A stretch of DNA of 64,000 nucleotides from Sutcliffiella horikoshii DSM 8719 (GCA_001648575.1 LQXN01000063.1:124001-188000), one strand, 5' to 3'; counted from the first letter of the stretch, positions 32,915 through 41,040 are shown. The notes: a model not told the origin generated them from the letters alone. Program-made: numbers and translations.

Positions 32915-33859
32915 TTATTTTGCTAGGATGGATTGGACCTGCTCTAATGTAGGGAGTGCGGTCATGGCACCCTTTTCGGATGCGGCAAGGGAACCGGAAA
33001 TACTTGCGAAAGTTGCCATCTCCACTGCAGCTTCAAGCGGGATGCTGCGGATATCCCCTTCCCATTCATTTGCCATATAGAGAATCCCAGAGACGAATGC
33101 ATCACCCGCTCCAGTTGTATCCACTGTTTCTACCTTGCGGGCAGGCACGTGCTGATGCCCTTCTTTAGTAAATACATAGCTGCCTTCTGAACCAAGGGTC
33201 ACAAGCAGCAAGGGAATCTCATAGTTTACAAGCTTTGCCGCCCCTTTTTCAATATCCTTCTCACCTGTGATGAATTCCAGTTCTTCTTCTGATATTTTAA
33301 GAATATCGGCATATGGAAGCATGGAGATGATTTGCTCTTTAGCCGCTTCTTCGCTGTCCCAAAGGCCAAGGCGAAGATTTGGATCATAGGAAATCGTCAT
33401 CCCATTTTCTTTTGCAAGCTTCACCGATTTTATTGTTGCACTTCTCGAAGGCTCGCTGATAAGAGAAATAGAGCCGAAATGAAGTATTTTATTTTCATCA
33501 AAAAGCTTCTCATTCAATTCTTCTTCTGTTAAAAAGCGGTCTGCACTTGGATTTATATAGAAATCAAAGCTGCGCTCACCGTCTTCGAGAGTGACGAACA
33601 CGACACCTGTGCGGATATCGTCTGTCAAAATCATGGAACTTGTGTTCACTCCGTAGTCTGAGAGAGTCTTATGCAGGAACCTTCCAAGTACATCATTTCC
33701 CACTTTTCCGATAAAGGTGGACTCTGCCTGAAGGCGCGCAACTCCGACTGCTACGTTTGCCGGGGCTCCCCCCGGGCTTTTCTGAAAGGTGATGTTGTCA
33801 GGATCCAGCGGGATGAAGTCTATCAATGCTTCTCCCAGTGAGATGATTCCTTTTTTCAT
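32915..33859 (-). CDS. scrK: fructokinase (PfkB family)
   Basis: 314 residues with the two PfkB signatures: the N-terminal GGAPANVAVGVARL and the C-terminal DTTGAGDAFVSGIL with the catalytic Asp. It phosphorylates the fructose released by ScrB to fructose 6-phosphate. The ATG at 33859 follows GGGGGGACC; the longer frame overlaps sacP and is not used. Between sacP (26 bases) and scrB (15 bases), so all three are cotranscribed. Confidence 0.94.
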   Translation of the reverse strand: MKKGIISLGEALIDFIPLDPDNITFQKSPGGAPANVAVGVARLQAESTFIGKVGNDVLGRFLHKTLSDYGVNTSSMILTDDIRTGVVFVTLEDGERSFDFYINPSADRFLTEEELNEKLFDENKILHFGSISLISEPSRSATIKSVKLAKENGMTISYDPNLRLGLWDSEEAAKEQIISMLPYADILKISEEELEFITGEKDIEKGAAKLVNYEIPLLLVTLGSEGSYVFTKEGHQHVPARKVETVDTTGAGDAFVSGILYMANEWEGDIRSIPLEAAVEMATFASISGSLAASEKGAMTALPTLEQVQSILAK

Positions 33860-33885
33860 AGTTTTGGTCCCCCCTGCGTCATTAT

Positions 33886-35271
33886 TTATTTCGCTTCTTC
33901 TTCTTTGATGCCCATGAACCAAGTTGATACAAATGCACCAGCAAGCGCAATGGCAAATCCGATCAGGTAATTGACGACATTGCTTGTACCAAATTCAACC
34001 AGGATAGCGATTAGTGGGATTCCTGTAAGGCCGTAAGCGTTAGCTACAACATTTGTCAAAACGACATATGATCCGCCAAGTGCCCCACCAATCGCCGCTC
34101 CGATAAATGGTGTACGATATCTCAAGTTGACCCCGAAAATAACAGGCTCTGTAATCCCCAAGAATGCAGAGAAGGCTGCTGGAAGGGCGATTTCCTTCGT
34201 CTTTGCACGCTTTGCCATGAAGTAGACGGCAAGGCCCGCTCCACCTTGTGCCACATTTGCCATGGACCAGATCGGCAAGAGGTAGTTAATGCCTAACTCT
34301 GCCACAAGACCTGCTTCAATTGCATGGAAACTGTGGTGCACACCTGTGATGACAATCAAGGAATATAATCCTCCGAAAATCAGGCCGGCAAAAACACTTC
34401 CATAGTCATAAATGAAATTGAGGACCATCGTGATCCCGGAACCTACCGCATTACCTAAAGGTCCGATAGCTAAAAGCGTGATGAATCCTGTCAAAATAAC
34501 CGTTACAAATGGTGTCACTAATAAATCTACTGCACTCGGTACGATTTTACGCAAGTTCTTTTCAATGATGCTCATAGTAAATACTGCAAGCAGGACAGGT
34601 ACGACTGTTCCCTGATAGCCGATCAGGGCTACGTCAAACCCCATGAAATCCATATATTCCGGCTGCGCTTCGGCAAGCCCCCAAGGGTTAAGCAAATCGG
34701 GATGCGTCATGATCCCTCCAATTACCGCCCCAAGATACGGGTTTCCGCCGAATTCTTTCGCTGCACTATATCCAAGTAAAATCGGGAGGATGATGAATGA
34801 AGCACTTGAGAACATATCCAACATCTTAACAAATGAGCTATCATCCGCCACCCAACCGAATGTCGTGACCATTCCTAGCAGTCCCATCAAAAGACCGCTT
34901 GCCACGATGGCCGGAATGATCGGTACAAAGATATTAGATAAGGTTCTTGCGAAACGGGCGAACGGATTCATTTTCTTTTTCGCGGCTTCAGCGTGATCTT
35001 GGGTATCTGTTTCCTTCAAACCTGCTTCTTCTGCAAATTCAGCATACACTTTATTGACGATACCTGTCCCGAAGATGACCTGGAACTGTCCGGAGCTTGC
35101 AAACGCCCCTTTTACCCCATCTAGCTCTTCTATTTCGTCGCGATTGGCAGTCGCTTTTTCATCGTCTTTCAACACAAGCCTCAAGCGTGTGGCACAATGT
35201 GTCGCACTGATGACATTGTCTTCCCCTCCAAGGAGAGGGATCAGGTCTTTCGCTATCTTTTTATAATTCAT
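33886..35271 (-). CDS. sacP: sucrose PTS permease, EIIBC (SacP/ScrA)
   Basis: 461 residues, as in B. subtilis SacP. The N-terminal EIIB domain carries the phosphorylated cysteine in THCATRLRL (Cys26). A linker leads to the EIIC domain with about ten membrane segments. No EIIA domain is present, so phosphate must come from a separate EIIA, for which the gene at 36837-37346 is the local candidate. It imports sucrose as sucrose 6-phosphate. The ATG at 35271 follows GAGGTG. An unusual 370-base repeat array separates the leader terminator from the ribosome site. Confidence 0.95.
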   Translation of the reverse strand: MNYKKIAKDLIPLLGGEDNVISATHCATRLRLVLKDDEKATANRDEIEELDGVKGAFASSGQFQVIFGTGIVNKVYAEFAEEAGLKETDTQDHAEAAKKKMNPFARFARTLSNIFVPIIPAIVASGLLMGLLGMVTTFGWVADDSSFVKMLDMFSSASFIILPILLGYSAAKEFGGNPYLGAVIGGIMTHPDLLNPWGLAEAQPEYMDFMGFDVALIGYQGTVVPVLLAVFTMSIIEKNLRKIVPSAVDLLVTPFVTVILTGFITLLAIGPLGNAVGSGITMVLNFIYDYGSVFAGLIFGGLYSLIVITGVHHSFHAIEAGLVAELGINYLLPIWSMANVAQGGAGLAVYFMAKRAKTKEIALPAAFSAFLGITEPVIFGVNLRYRTPFIGAAIGGALGGSYVVLTNVVANAYGLTGIPLIAILVEFGTSNVVNYLIGFAIALAGAFVSTWFMGIKEEEAK

Positions 35272-35339
35272 GATGAGCACCTCATTTTCCTTTTGAATAT
35301 TGGTTTGTAATCTTCAGCTATTCTTTGTAGACGTGGTCT

Positions 35340-35700
35340 AATCCATTGTGGCGGTAGGGTTATCCATTGTACGGGTACGGTTATCCATCCTAGACGGGGG
35401 TTATCCATTGTACGGATACAGTTATCCATCCTAGACGGGGGTTATCCATTGTACGGATACGGTTATCCATCCTAGACGGGATTTATCCATTGTACGGACA
35501 TGGTTATCCATCCTAGACGGGATTTATCCATTGTACGGGTACGGTTATCCATCCTAGACGGGATTTATCCATTGTACGGATATGGTTATCCATCCTAGAC
35601 TGGGGTTATCCATTGTATGTGTACGGTTATCCATCCTTCCGGCCAACTTATCCATTGTAAAATCGTTTTATCCATCCTACCCGGGATCTATCCATTCTTG
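35340..35700. repeat. 20/21-bp phased array in the sacP leader
   Basis: Seventeen TATCCAT cores lie at 35361, 35382, 35402, 35423 and so on to 35689, with steps of 21 and 20 that alternate for nearly the whole array. The cores alternate TATCCATTGTA and TATCCATCCTA, so the true unit is a 41-base dimer. A degenerate copy starts at about 35339. The array is within the predicted transcript between the RAT-controlled terminator and the sacP ribosome site. Confidence 0.92.
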
Positions 35701-35722
35701 GCATCTTCAGCAACCTGATTCC

Positions 35723-35793
35723 TTAAAAAACAAAAGACCTAAAACCCGCAAGCTGGTAGAGTTCCCCCTACTTACTTGCTAGTTTTAGGTCTT
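35723..35793 (-). terminator. leader terminator of sacP, controlled by RAT
   Basis: Minus-strand AAGACCTAAAAC pairs with GTTTTAGGTCTT, with a second inner stem GCAAG/CTTGC, followed by a U-rich tract. Its 5' arm shares the AAGACC of the RAT, so antiterminator binding to the RAT excludes the terminator. Confidence 0.9.
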
Positions 35794-35816
35794 GCCTGCA
35801 TTACCAGTCACAATCC
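35788..35816 (-). promoter_or_regulatory. RAT antiterminator site of sacP
   Basis: Minus-strand sequence begins GGATTGTGACTGG and ends GCAGGCAAGACC, the 29-base ribonucleic antiterminator bound by SacT/SacY/LicT-type proteins. It overlaps the following terminator stem in the classical way. Confidence 0.93.
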
Positions 35817-35831
35817 TGTATATACATGTTA

Positions 35832-35847
35832 GCGAATACGTTTACAT
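35832..35847 (-). promoter_or_regulatory. cre-like box at the sacP promoter
   Basis: Minus-strand ATGTAAACGTATTCGC matches the CcpA box at 14 of 16 positions and overlaps the -10 box and start region, a repressing position. It implies catabolite repression of sucrose uptake. Confidence 0.6.
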
Positions 35848-35874
35848 TTTAACCAGTTCGTCAAGATTCGTCAA
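35846..35874 (-). promoter_or_regulatory. sigma-A promoter of sacP-scrK-scrB
   Basis: Minus-strand TTGACG (35869-35874), 17-base spacer, TAAAAT (35846-35851). It lies between the end of sacT and the RAT. Confidence 0.75.
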
Positions 35875-35888
35875 TAACTTAACTGCCT

Positions 35889-36722
35889 TTATTTTTCCGT
35901 CAAATCTGTTAACCGTTGGATGTGGAGCGTGATATATCCAACTTCAGATAATGGGAAGGAAATCTTATACTCTGCATGCAGGAAGTCCGAAATCTTTTGA
36001 GCAGTGCCGAATGCTTTCCCGAATTTCATTTGGAGCAATTCCAGCATTTCGGGGTCCATCGCATGGAAAGGCTCACCTTCCTCGACACGGTTGATCGCAA
36101 ATCTAAGATGTGTAAGCAGACGTTGATAGTTGATTGATGTCTCTTCAATCGTCATGTCAAACTCTTGCTCGATGATTTCGATGGCATCTCGGATGATGGA
36201 AGCGAGTTGCATAGTGTTCTCCATGCTTTTTGAGCCCATCTTCGCGGTATGGAGATGCAGGGCGATGTGTCCGACTTCATCATCTGGAATGCTAACGCCA
36301 AGTCGTTCTTTTATAAGTTGCTGTGCCCATTGGCCAATTTCGTATTCCGGCTTGTAAAGAACCCTGATTTCATTGAGTAGTTTGTTTTGAATAATATAGC
36401 CTTTTTCCAATCGTTCTATCGCAAATGAAAGGTGATCTGTCAAGGAAATATGAATATGGTTGCTTAACGGAACCATTAGCTTCCCTTCCGCGTAGCTGAT
36501 AATTTCTTCTGCCGCATCAATATGCTCGACAGGAAGGGTGGAAAGCAATTCTTGAAACTTGTCGTTTTCTTCTTTCATGACAAAGATCTTCTCGATTTTA
36601 TTCCGGTCCACAAGGTCGTTCTTTCGTTTTTGAAAGCCTACCCCAAGTCCCATCACTATCTTTTCCTGGTCATCCTCTTTCACGACGACCGAGTTATTGT
36701 TTAATACTTTACTTATTCTCAA
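35889..36722 (-). CDS. sacT: PRD-containing antiterminator (SacT/LicT family)
   Basis: 277 residues. The N-terminal RNA-binding CAT domain covers residues 1-55 (RISKVLNNNSVVV, IVMGLGVGFQKR); two PTS-regulated domains follow with conserved histidines, for example in NHIHISLTDHLSFA, DEVGHIALHLHTA and VGYITLHIQRL. Phosphorylation by the PTS decides whether it dimerises and binds the RAT. The start is TTG at 36722, placed after GGGGAGAG, giving Met-Arg-Ile-Ser-Lys as in the family. It lies between two RAT-controlled units (crr and sacP), its expected targets, and has its own promoter. Confidence 0.94.
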   Translation of the reverse strand: MRISKVLNNNSVVVKEDDQEKIVMGLGVGFQKRKNDLVDRNKIEKIFVMKEENDKFQELLSTLPVEHIDAAEEIISYAEGKLMVPLSNHIHISLTDHLSFAIERLEKGYIIQNKLLNEIRVLYKPEYEIGQWAQQLIKERLGVSIPDDEVGHIALHLHTAKMGSKSMENTMQLASIIRDAIEIIEQEFDMTIEETSINYQRLLTHLRFAINRVEEGEPFHAMDPEMLELLQMKFGKAFGTAQKISDFLHAEYKISFPLSEVGYITLHIQRLTDLTEK

Positions 36723-36761
36723 TCTCGTCTCTCCCCAATACAACCGCCCTATTTATCTCTT

Positions 36762-36789
36762 ATTATAACCAATACCATCGGCTATACAA
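36762..36789 (-). promoter_or_regulatory. sigma-A promoter of sacT
   Basis: Minus-strand TTGTAT (36784-36789), 16-base spacer, TATAAT (36762-36767), in the gap between the EIIA gene and sacT. It would allow basal sacT transcription independent of the RAT. Confidence 0.65.
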
Positions 36790-36836
36790 AGCAGTTACAT
36801 GCCTGTTTAAAAGAAAGCAGGGCGGCAGTAGGGAAA

Positions 36837-37346
36837 TTAAGCTTTTATCTTCCAATCCATCAATGCTGTTTCACCTTTTGTTGCCGTTTTGACAGCATGT
36901 TTTGTCACTGTATCAATGCTATCCCCGTTTGTCAGGATAACAGGTGTCACAATGCTTTTTGCCTTCTCGTTTATCAAAGCGATATCAAATGTCAGCAGTG
37001 GAGTCCCGACTTTCACTTTGTCGCCTACTTCCACAAGCCCTTCAAATCCTTCGCCTTTCATGCCTACCGTTTCTAGGCCCACATGGATAAGCACTTCCAC
37101 ACCAGTCTCAGATTTGATTCCGATTGCATGCTTTGTAGGGAAGAATTGTACGATTTCTCCGTTTACCGGTGATACAACCGTGCCTTCTGTCGGCTCGATT
37201 GCGATCCCGTCGCCCATCATTTTTTGTGCGAATACAGGATCTGGCACTTCTTCAAGCGGGATGATTTTCCCTGTGATTGGTGCTACCAAGATTTCTTCTG
37301 TTTTTACTTCTTCTTTGCTTCCGAAAAGCTTTTTGAAAAATGACAT
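36837..37346 (-). CDS. crr: free-standing glucose-family PTS EIIA (Crr)
   Basis: 169 residues of the EIIA-glucose fold. The phosphorylated histidine is His88 in VLIHVGLETVGMKGEGF, with its partner His73 in KHAIGIKSE. It passes phosphate from HPr to an EIIB. B. subtilis has a similar separate EIIA domain protein (YpqE-like). Here it precedes sacT and, by position and its RAT leader, is coregulated with sacP, which lacks an EIIA; the maltose-type permease at 45.9 kb also lacks one. ATG after AGGAGG. Confidence 0.93.
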   Translation of the reverse strand: MSFFKKLFGSKEEVKTEEILVAPITGKIIPLEEVPDPVFAQKMMGDGIAIEPTEGTVVSPVNGEIVQFFPTKHAIGIKSETGVEVLIHVGLETVGMKGEGFEGLVEVGDKVKVGTPLLTFDIALINEKAKSIVTPVILTNGDSIDTVTKHAVKTATKGETALMDWKIKA

Positions 37347-37385
37347 ATGTGTTTCCTCCTAAATGTCTGAATTGTGCAGGAATAG

Positions 37386-37437
37386 AAAAAGACCCAATAC
37401 GCCTACTCCTTTTCCGAGTAAACGTATCAGGTCTTGC
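37386..37437 (-). terminator. leader terminator of crr, controlled by RAT
   Basis: Minus-strand AAGACCTGATACG pairs with CGTATTGGGTCTT and is followed by TTTTTC. The 5' arm overlaps the RAT. Confidence 0.9.
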
Positions 37438-37458
37438 CTGCTTTACCAGTCACAATCC
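37430..37458 (-). promoter_or_regulatory. RAT antiterminator site of crr
   Basis: Minus-strand sequence begins GGATTGTGACTGG and ends GCAGGCAAGACC. It differs from the sacP RAT at a single position (AAAG in place of AATG in the middle), so one antiterminator should bind both. Confidence 0.93.
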
Positions 37459-37512
37459 TAAATGTGTGATTATTTTTATTAGGGCTCAGTTAAACACCGC
37501 TATTATGTTATT

Positions 37513-37541
37513 AAGGTATGACAGATTTGTTTGTTTGTCAA
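37513..37541 (-). promoter_or_regulatory. sigma-A promoter of crr
   Basis: Minus-strand TTGACA (37536-37541), 17-base spacer, TACCTT (37513-37518), directly after the nitrilase-family stop codon. Confidence 0.6.
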
Positions 37542-38423
37542 TCAATACGTAAGCGTGCCTTTTACTAGCTTTTCCCAGTCTGGATAGAGATCATTGCGGC
37601 GGTCTCTCCAGGTTGTCACGGATCCACTTTCTCTGACTTTATAGAGAAGGGCCAAATCCAGGTCTCCTGTGATGATCATATCTGTGTTCAATTCTCCTTC
37701 TGCCACGATGCCGCGAGGGGGGAATGGAACGTCGTTTGGTGATATGATGGCAGCTTGTCCAAAGTTTCCGCGCATGAAATCAACTGTCGGCAGGGAGCCG
37801 ATCGTTCCTGTCGTCACGACATAGATTTGATTTTCTATCGTACGTGCGTGACAAGAATAGCGAACGCGGTGAAAGCCATGTCGGTCATCTGTGCAGGAAG
37901 GACAGAATACCACATCCGCACCCATTGCCTTCACAAGCCTTACTGCTTCCGGGAATTCGATGTCATAGCACGTAAGCATCGAAATTGTACCAAAATCGGT
38001 ATGGAAGATCTTCAGGTCCTCACCAGGGGTCAGACCCCATTCATACACTTCTGTCGGTGTGAGGTGAAGCTTTGCCTGTGTTTCTATGCGTCCGTCCGGG
38101 TAAAACAGGTGGGCTGCGTTATAAAGTTTGCCTTCTTTTTCAATGATGTGTGTACCACCTATGATATGCATGCCTGTCTGGATGGCGATTCCACTGAACA
38201 ATTGGTGATAATGCTCGGTGTACTTCGGAAGGTCATGGATGGTCTGTTCTCTTCCGTCTACCGGAAAAGAAATCAGTTGTGTTGTCAAAAACTCAGGGAA
38301 CAGGACAAAATCCGCATCAAACTCAGCGGCAGTTTTCACATAATGAATGACTTGATTCGCAAATTCATCAAAACTTGAAATCGTATGCAATGGATATTGC
38401 ACAGCAGAAGCACGAAACTTCAT
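37542..38423 (-). CDS. carbon-nitrogen hydrolase (nitrilase superfamily)
   Basis: 293 residues. The Glu-Lys-Cys triad is visible: Glu in LFPEFLTTQ (about residue 43), Lys in QAKLHLTPTE and Cys in MLTCYDIEFPE. The family hydrolyses amides or nitriles; the substrate is not evident. The start is the ATG at 38423 after AAGGGGG. Oddly, codons for Gly-Leu-Thr-Pro (38028-38041) are spelled by GGGGTCTGACCCC, the dispersed palindrome. The promoter TTGAGC/TATAAT lies upstream. Confidence 0.9.
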   Translation of the reverse strand: MKFRASAVQYPLHTISSFDEFANQVIHYVKTAAEFDADFVLFPEFLTTQLISFPVDGREQTIHDLPKYTEHYHQLFSGIAIQTGMHIIGGTHIIEKEGKLYNAAHLFYPDGRIETQAKLHLTPTEVYEWGLTPGEDLKIFHTDFGTISMLTCYDIEFPEAVRLVKAMGADVVFCPSCTDDRHGFHRVRYSCHARTIENQIYVVTTGTIGSLPTVDFMRGNFGQAAIISPNDVPFPPRGIVAEGELNTDMIITGDLDLALLYKVRESGSVTTWRDRRNDLYPDWEKLVKGTLTY

Positions 38424-38492
38424 GACAGCAGACCCCCTTAAATCTATGAAAAGTTCTTTTGATAGCCGAAATTCTTTTATTGCAACTAGTCT

Positions 38493-38522
38493 ATTATAAG
38501 GGTTGGAGGGGGAGTCGCTCAA
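38493..38522 (-). promoter_or_regulatory. sigma-A promoter of the nitrilase-family gene
   Basis: Minus-strand TTGAGC (38517-38522), 18-base spacer, TATAAT (38493-38498). Confidence 0.65.
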
Positions 38523-38630
38523 CCGTGAATTTATGGAATGTTTTGGAAGGGTGGTTGGAGGGGATGCATGGGGATTTTGGAGAGCAAGTGGGGGCTCGGG
38601 GGATTTCTGGTATCCTGGTAGGGATTTCAG

Positions 38631-38770
38631 GATAAATCTCGAAAATTCCGGATAAATCTCGATTTTTCAGGGTAAATTCAAAAGTTTCAGGGTAAATCCC
38701 ATTTTTTCAAGGTAAATCCCATTTTTTCAGGATAAAACCCAAAATCCCATGATAAATCCCCAGCTGCCCG
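38631..38770. repeat. 20-bp phased array (GRTAAATCYC core)
   Basis: Seven units start at 38631, 38651, 38671, 38691, 38711, 38731 and 38751, each exactly 20 bases, with core GATAAATC or GGTAAATC and variable tails. It fills most of the 453-base gap between the nitrilase promoter and the HAD terminator; the remainder shows nothing else. Confidence 0.92.
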
Positions 38771-38814
38771 TTGCCCCCTTCTCCTTCCTATATCAAGAGA
38801 AATCCCCATGCACC

Positions 38815-38851
38815 CCCCAAAAAACCAGGCAGCCACTCTAAGCCACCTGGT
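38815..38851 (-). terminator. terminator of the HAD phosphatase gene
   Basis: Minus-strand ACCAGGTGGC pairs with GCTGCCTGGT and is followed by TTTTTT. Confidence 0.82.
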
Positions 38852-38876
38852 CCATGTTCAATTCCACGTATATCAA

Positions 38877-39749
38877 TTAACCAACTTCCGTCTTTGCCAT
38901 CGATTCAATGATCGCTTTGGCCACACCGCTGTTCACATTCGTGTCTGTCACGATATGGGCCTTTGCTTTTACTCCATCTGGTGCATTTCCCATCGCGACC
39001 GCTCTGCCGACACGCTCAAACATGGAGACATCATTGTAGTTATCACCGAGCGCCATCGTCTCTTCCATGGATATGCCGCGTTCCGCAGTGAAGGTTGTCA
39101 GGGCGATGCCTTTTTGTGCATCCGCACTTGTGATTTCCAAGTTGTCCTTACCTGAAGAACTGACTGCGACGATTCCGAGCTCTAGCAGTTCGTAACGCGC
39201 CGCTTCGAGATTACCTTTATTTAAGGAGAAGGCAAGCAGTTTATAGATTACATGGCTTTCCTCTTCCAGGATAGGTTCAAAACTGTCGACAAGCTTCACG
39301 TTGCCCTCTTCCATCCGCTCTTTGGCTGCCTTCAGAACTTTGTCGTAGTCATTTTCCTCACTAGCAGACATGAAAACATCCATGATGGTTGCAATTGCTT
39401 TGTCATAGTCTTTTGAGTAGGTGCCTTCCTGTGTATAGATCTCGAAATAAATATCGTGTTTGTCCAAGATCGCAGCAAGCTTTTTAACCTCGTTGAGTGG
39501 AATGGGATTTGTGGAAACAATCGTACCGTCCGGCTTTCGTGCCTCTGCTCCATTTACACAGATGATCGGAGTTACGATTCCTGCTTCAGCCAAGACATCC
39601 TTTGCCTCCGAGTAAGCCCTGCCTGTGGCAATTACCACTTCCACTCCGTTCTTTTGGGCAAGTTTAATGGCGTCCGCGTTCTCTTCACTCACCACATGGT
39701 TATTGTTCAATAAGGTTCCGTCCATATCTATCGCTATGCATTTTACCAA
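38877..39749 (-). CDS. Cof-type HAD-IIB phosphatase
   Basis: 290 residues. Motif I is IAIDMDGTLLN (Asp8 nucleophile, Asp10), motif II lies in IATGRAYSEA, the Lys is in the QKGIALTTF segment, and motif IV is ALGDNYNDVSMFERVG. A C2 cap sits between. Family members dephosphorylate sugar phosphates, FMN or pyridoxal phosphate. Monocistronic. The neighbouring sugar-PTS genes make a sugar phosphate substrate reasonable but unproven. Confidence 0.92.
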   Translation of the reverse strand: MVKCIAIDMDGTLLNNNHVVSEENADAIKLAQKNGVEVVIATGRAYSEAKDVLAEAGIVTPIICVNGAEARKPDGTIVSTNPIPLNEVKKLAAILDKHDIYFEIYTQEGTYSKDYDKAIATIMDVFMSASEENDYDKVLKAAKERMEEGNVKLVDSFEPILEEESHVIYKLLAFSLNKGNLEAARYELLELGIVAVSSSGKDNLEITSADAQKGIALTTFTAERGISMEETMALGDNYNDVSMFERVGRAVAMGNAPDGVKAKAHIVTDTNVNSGVAKAIIESMAKTEVG

Positions 39750-39931
39750 AAGAATTCACCTTCTTATCTGTATTTATATACTCTATCCTAGTTAATCTCT
39801 CTTCGCTTTTCAAACATTATACTGCGAAAATATTATGCTAAAAATTTTGAAAAGTATAATTAATTGTGTTTTAAAATTACCTTTTCCCTTATAATAAAGG
39901 TATTAATCAGATCCGGGTGAGGTAGAACTCT

Positions 39932-40963
39932 ATGAAAATTTCCTCTAGTCATATAGGAAAAATCCTAAAGAATGATATTTACTCTTTATCAGGAAATCTT
40001 TTGTTGAAGAAGGGTACTGTTCTGAATGCCAATCATGTGGAAAGCCTTCAGAAGCATGCCTATTATTTCGACCAGGCGTTTGTAGTGGACGAGCCTCATC
40101 ATTTGTCTAAAGAGTATTTTCATCATGTTAAAAATATGTATGAAACAAGCATCCACACGTTCCAATCTATTTTTTCGAACCTTGAAAAGGATAGCCTCCC
40201 ACCTTTGGAAGATATCCAACAGATGCTTACTCCGCTTATCGATAAACTAATTGATGACCCTGTTTTCACCCGTTACATAGAACAAGTGAAAAGTTATGAT
40301 AATTACACATATACGCACAGCTTAAACGTGGGGATCTATTCCTCTTTGATAGGCAAGCTCCAGGGACTGGATAAAAGCAGCATCAGCCTGCTCGGTCAAA
40401 TGGGAATGTTTCATGATGTCGGGAAACTGCTCATTGATAAGGCCATTCTGCAAAAGCCCGGACGCCTTACTGAAAAAGAGTGGCAGGAAATCCAAAAACA
40501 TACGACATACGGCTATGAATTGCTGCGAAAAAATAAAACCATCGATCCTCATATTCTGCAAGGGGCGCTTCTTCACCATGAACGTTTGGATGGAAGCGGA
40601 TACCCGACAGGGATCAAGCATTCCAAGATTCCTTTTTTCGTTCAGATACTGTCCGTTGCGGATATGTATGATGCCCTTTCATCCGAAAGGAGCTATCGAC
40701 CGAAACAAAATATTTTTACCACTACTAAAATTCTTATTCAAGAGGCAAATTATAATAGACTCAACCCGGCAATTGTCTATCCCTTTGTGAGATATATCCT
40801 TTCCAATCATCTGCGCGAAGTGGTTGTGCTTAATAATGGACAGCTTGCTGAGATTATTTTCATTCACGCAGACGAGCCCCACTTGCCGATTATTAAGGTT
40901 GATGACCACTTTATTGATCTTAGAAAAAATAAAGAGCTGGAGATTCTCGACTTTGCTAATTAG
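39932..40963 (+). CDS. HD-GYP cyclic-di-GMP phosphodiesterase
   Basis: 343 residues. The N-terminal 130 residues have no known domain. The HD-GYP domain then follows with FHDVGKLLID, the spaced histidines in QKHTTYGYELL and LLHHERLDGSGYP, and DMYDALSSERSYRP. All metal ligands appear intact, so hydrolysis of c-di-GMP is likely. No receiver domain or membrane segment is present. The ATG follows GGGTGAGG. Confidence 0.92.
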   Translation: MKISSSHIGKILKNDIYSLSGNLLLKKGTVLNANHVESLQKHAYYFDQAFVVDEPHHLSKEYFHHVKNMYETSIHTFQSIFSNLEKDSLPPLEDIQQMLTPLIDKLIDDPVFTRYIEQVKSYDNYTYTHSLNVGIYSSLIGKLQGLDKSSISLLGQMGMFHDVGKLLIDKAILQKPGRLTEKEWQEIQKHTTYGYELLRKNKTIDPHILQGALLHHERLDGSGYPTGIKHSKIPFFVQILSVADMYDALSSERSYRPKQNIFTTTKILIQEANYNRLNPAIVYPFVRYILSNHLREVVVLNNGQLAEIIFIHADEPHLPIIKVDDHFIDLRKNKELEILDFAN

Positions 40964-41040
40964 CGTGAGTCGGTATGTTTGCAGGTTTGAAATCCGGGGT
41001 ATGAAAATGAGGGGTTAATTGCTGATTCCAATTACTACCT

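Noticed and set aside
35340-35700. CRISPR array
   Set aside because: The repeats are only about 10-12 bases with 9-10 base gaps, far shorter than CRISPR repeats and spacers, gaps are similar to each other, and no cas gene is present.
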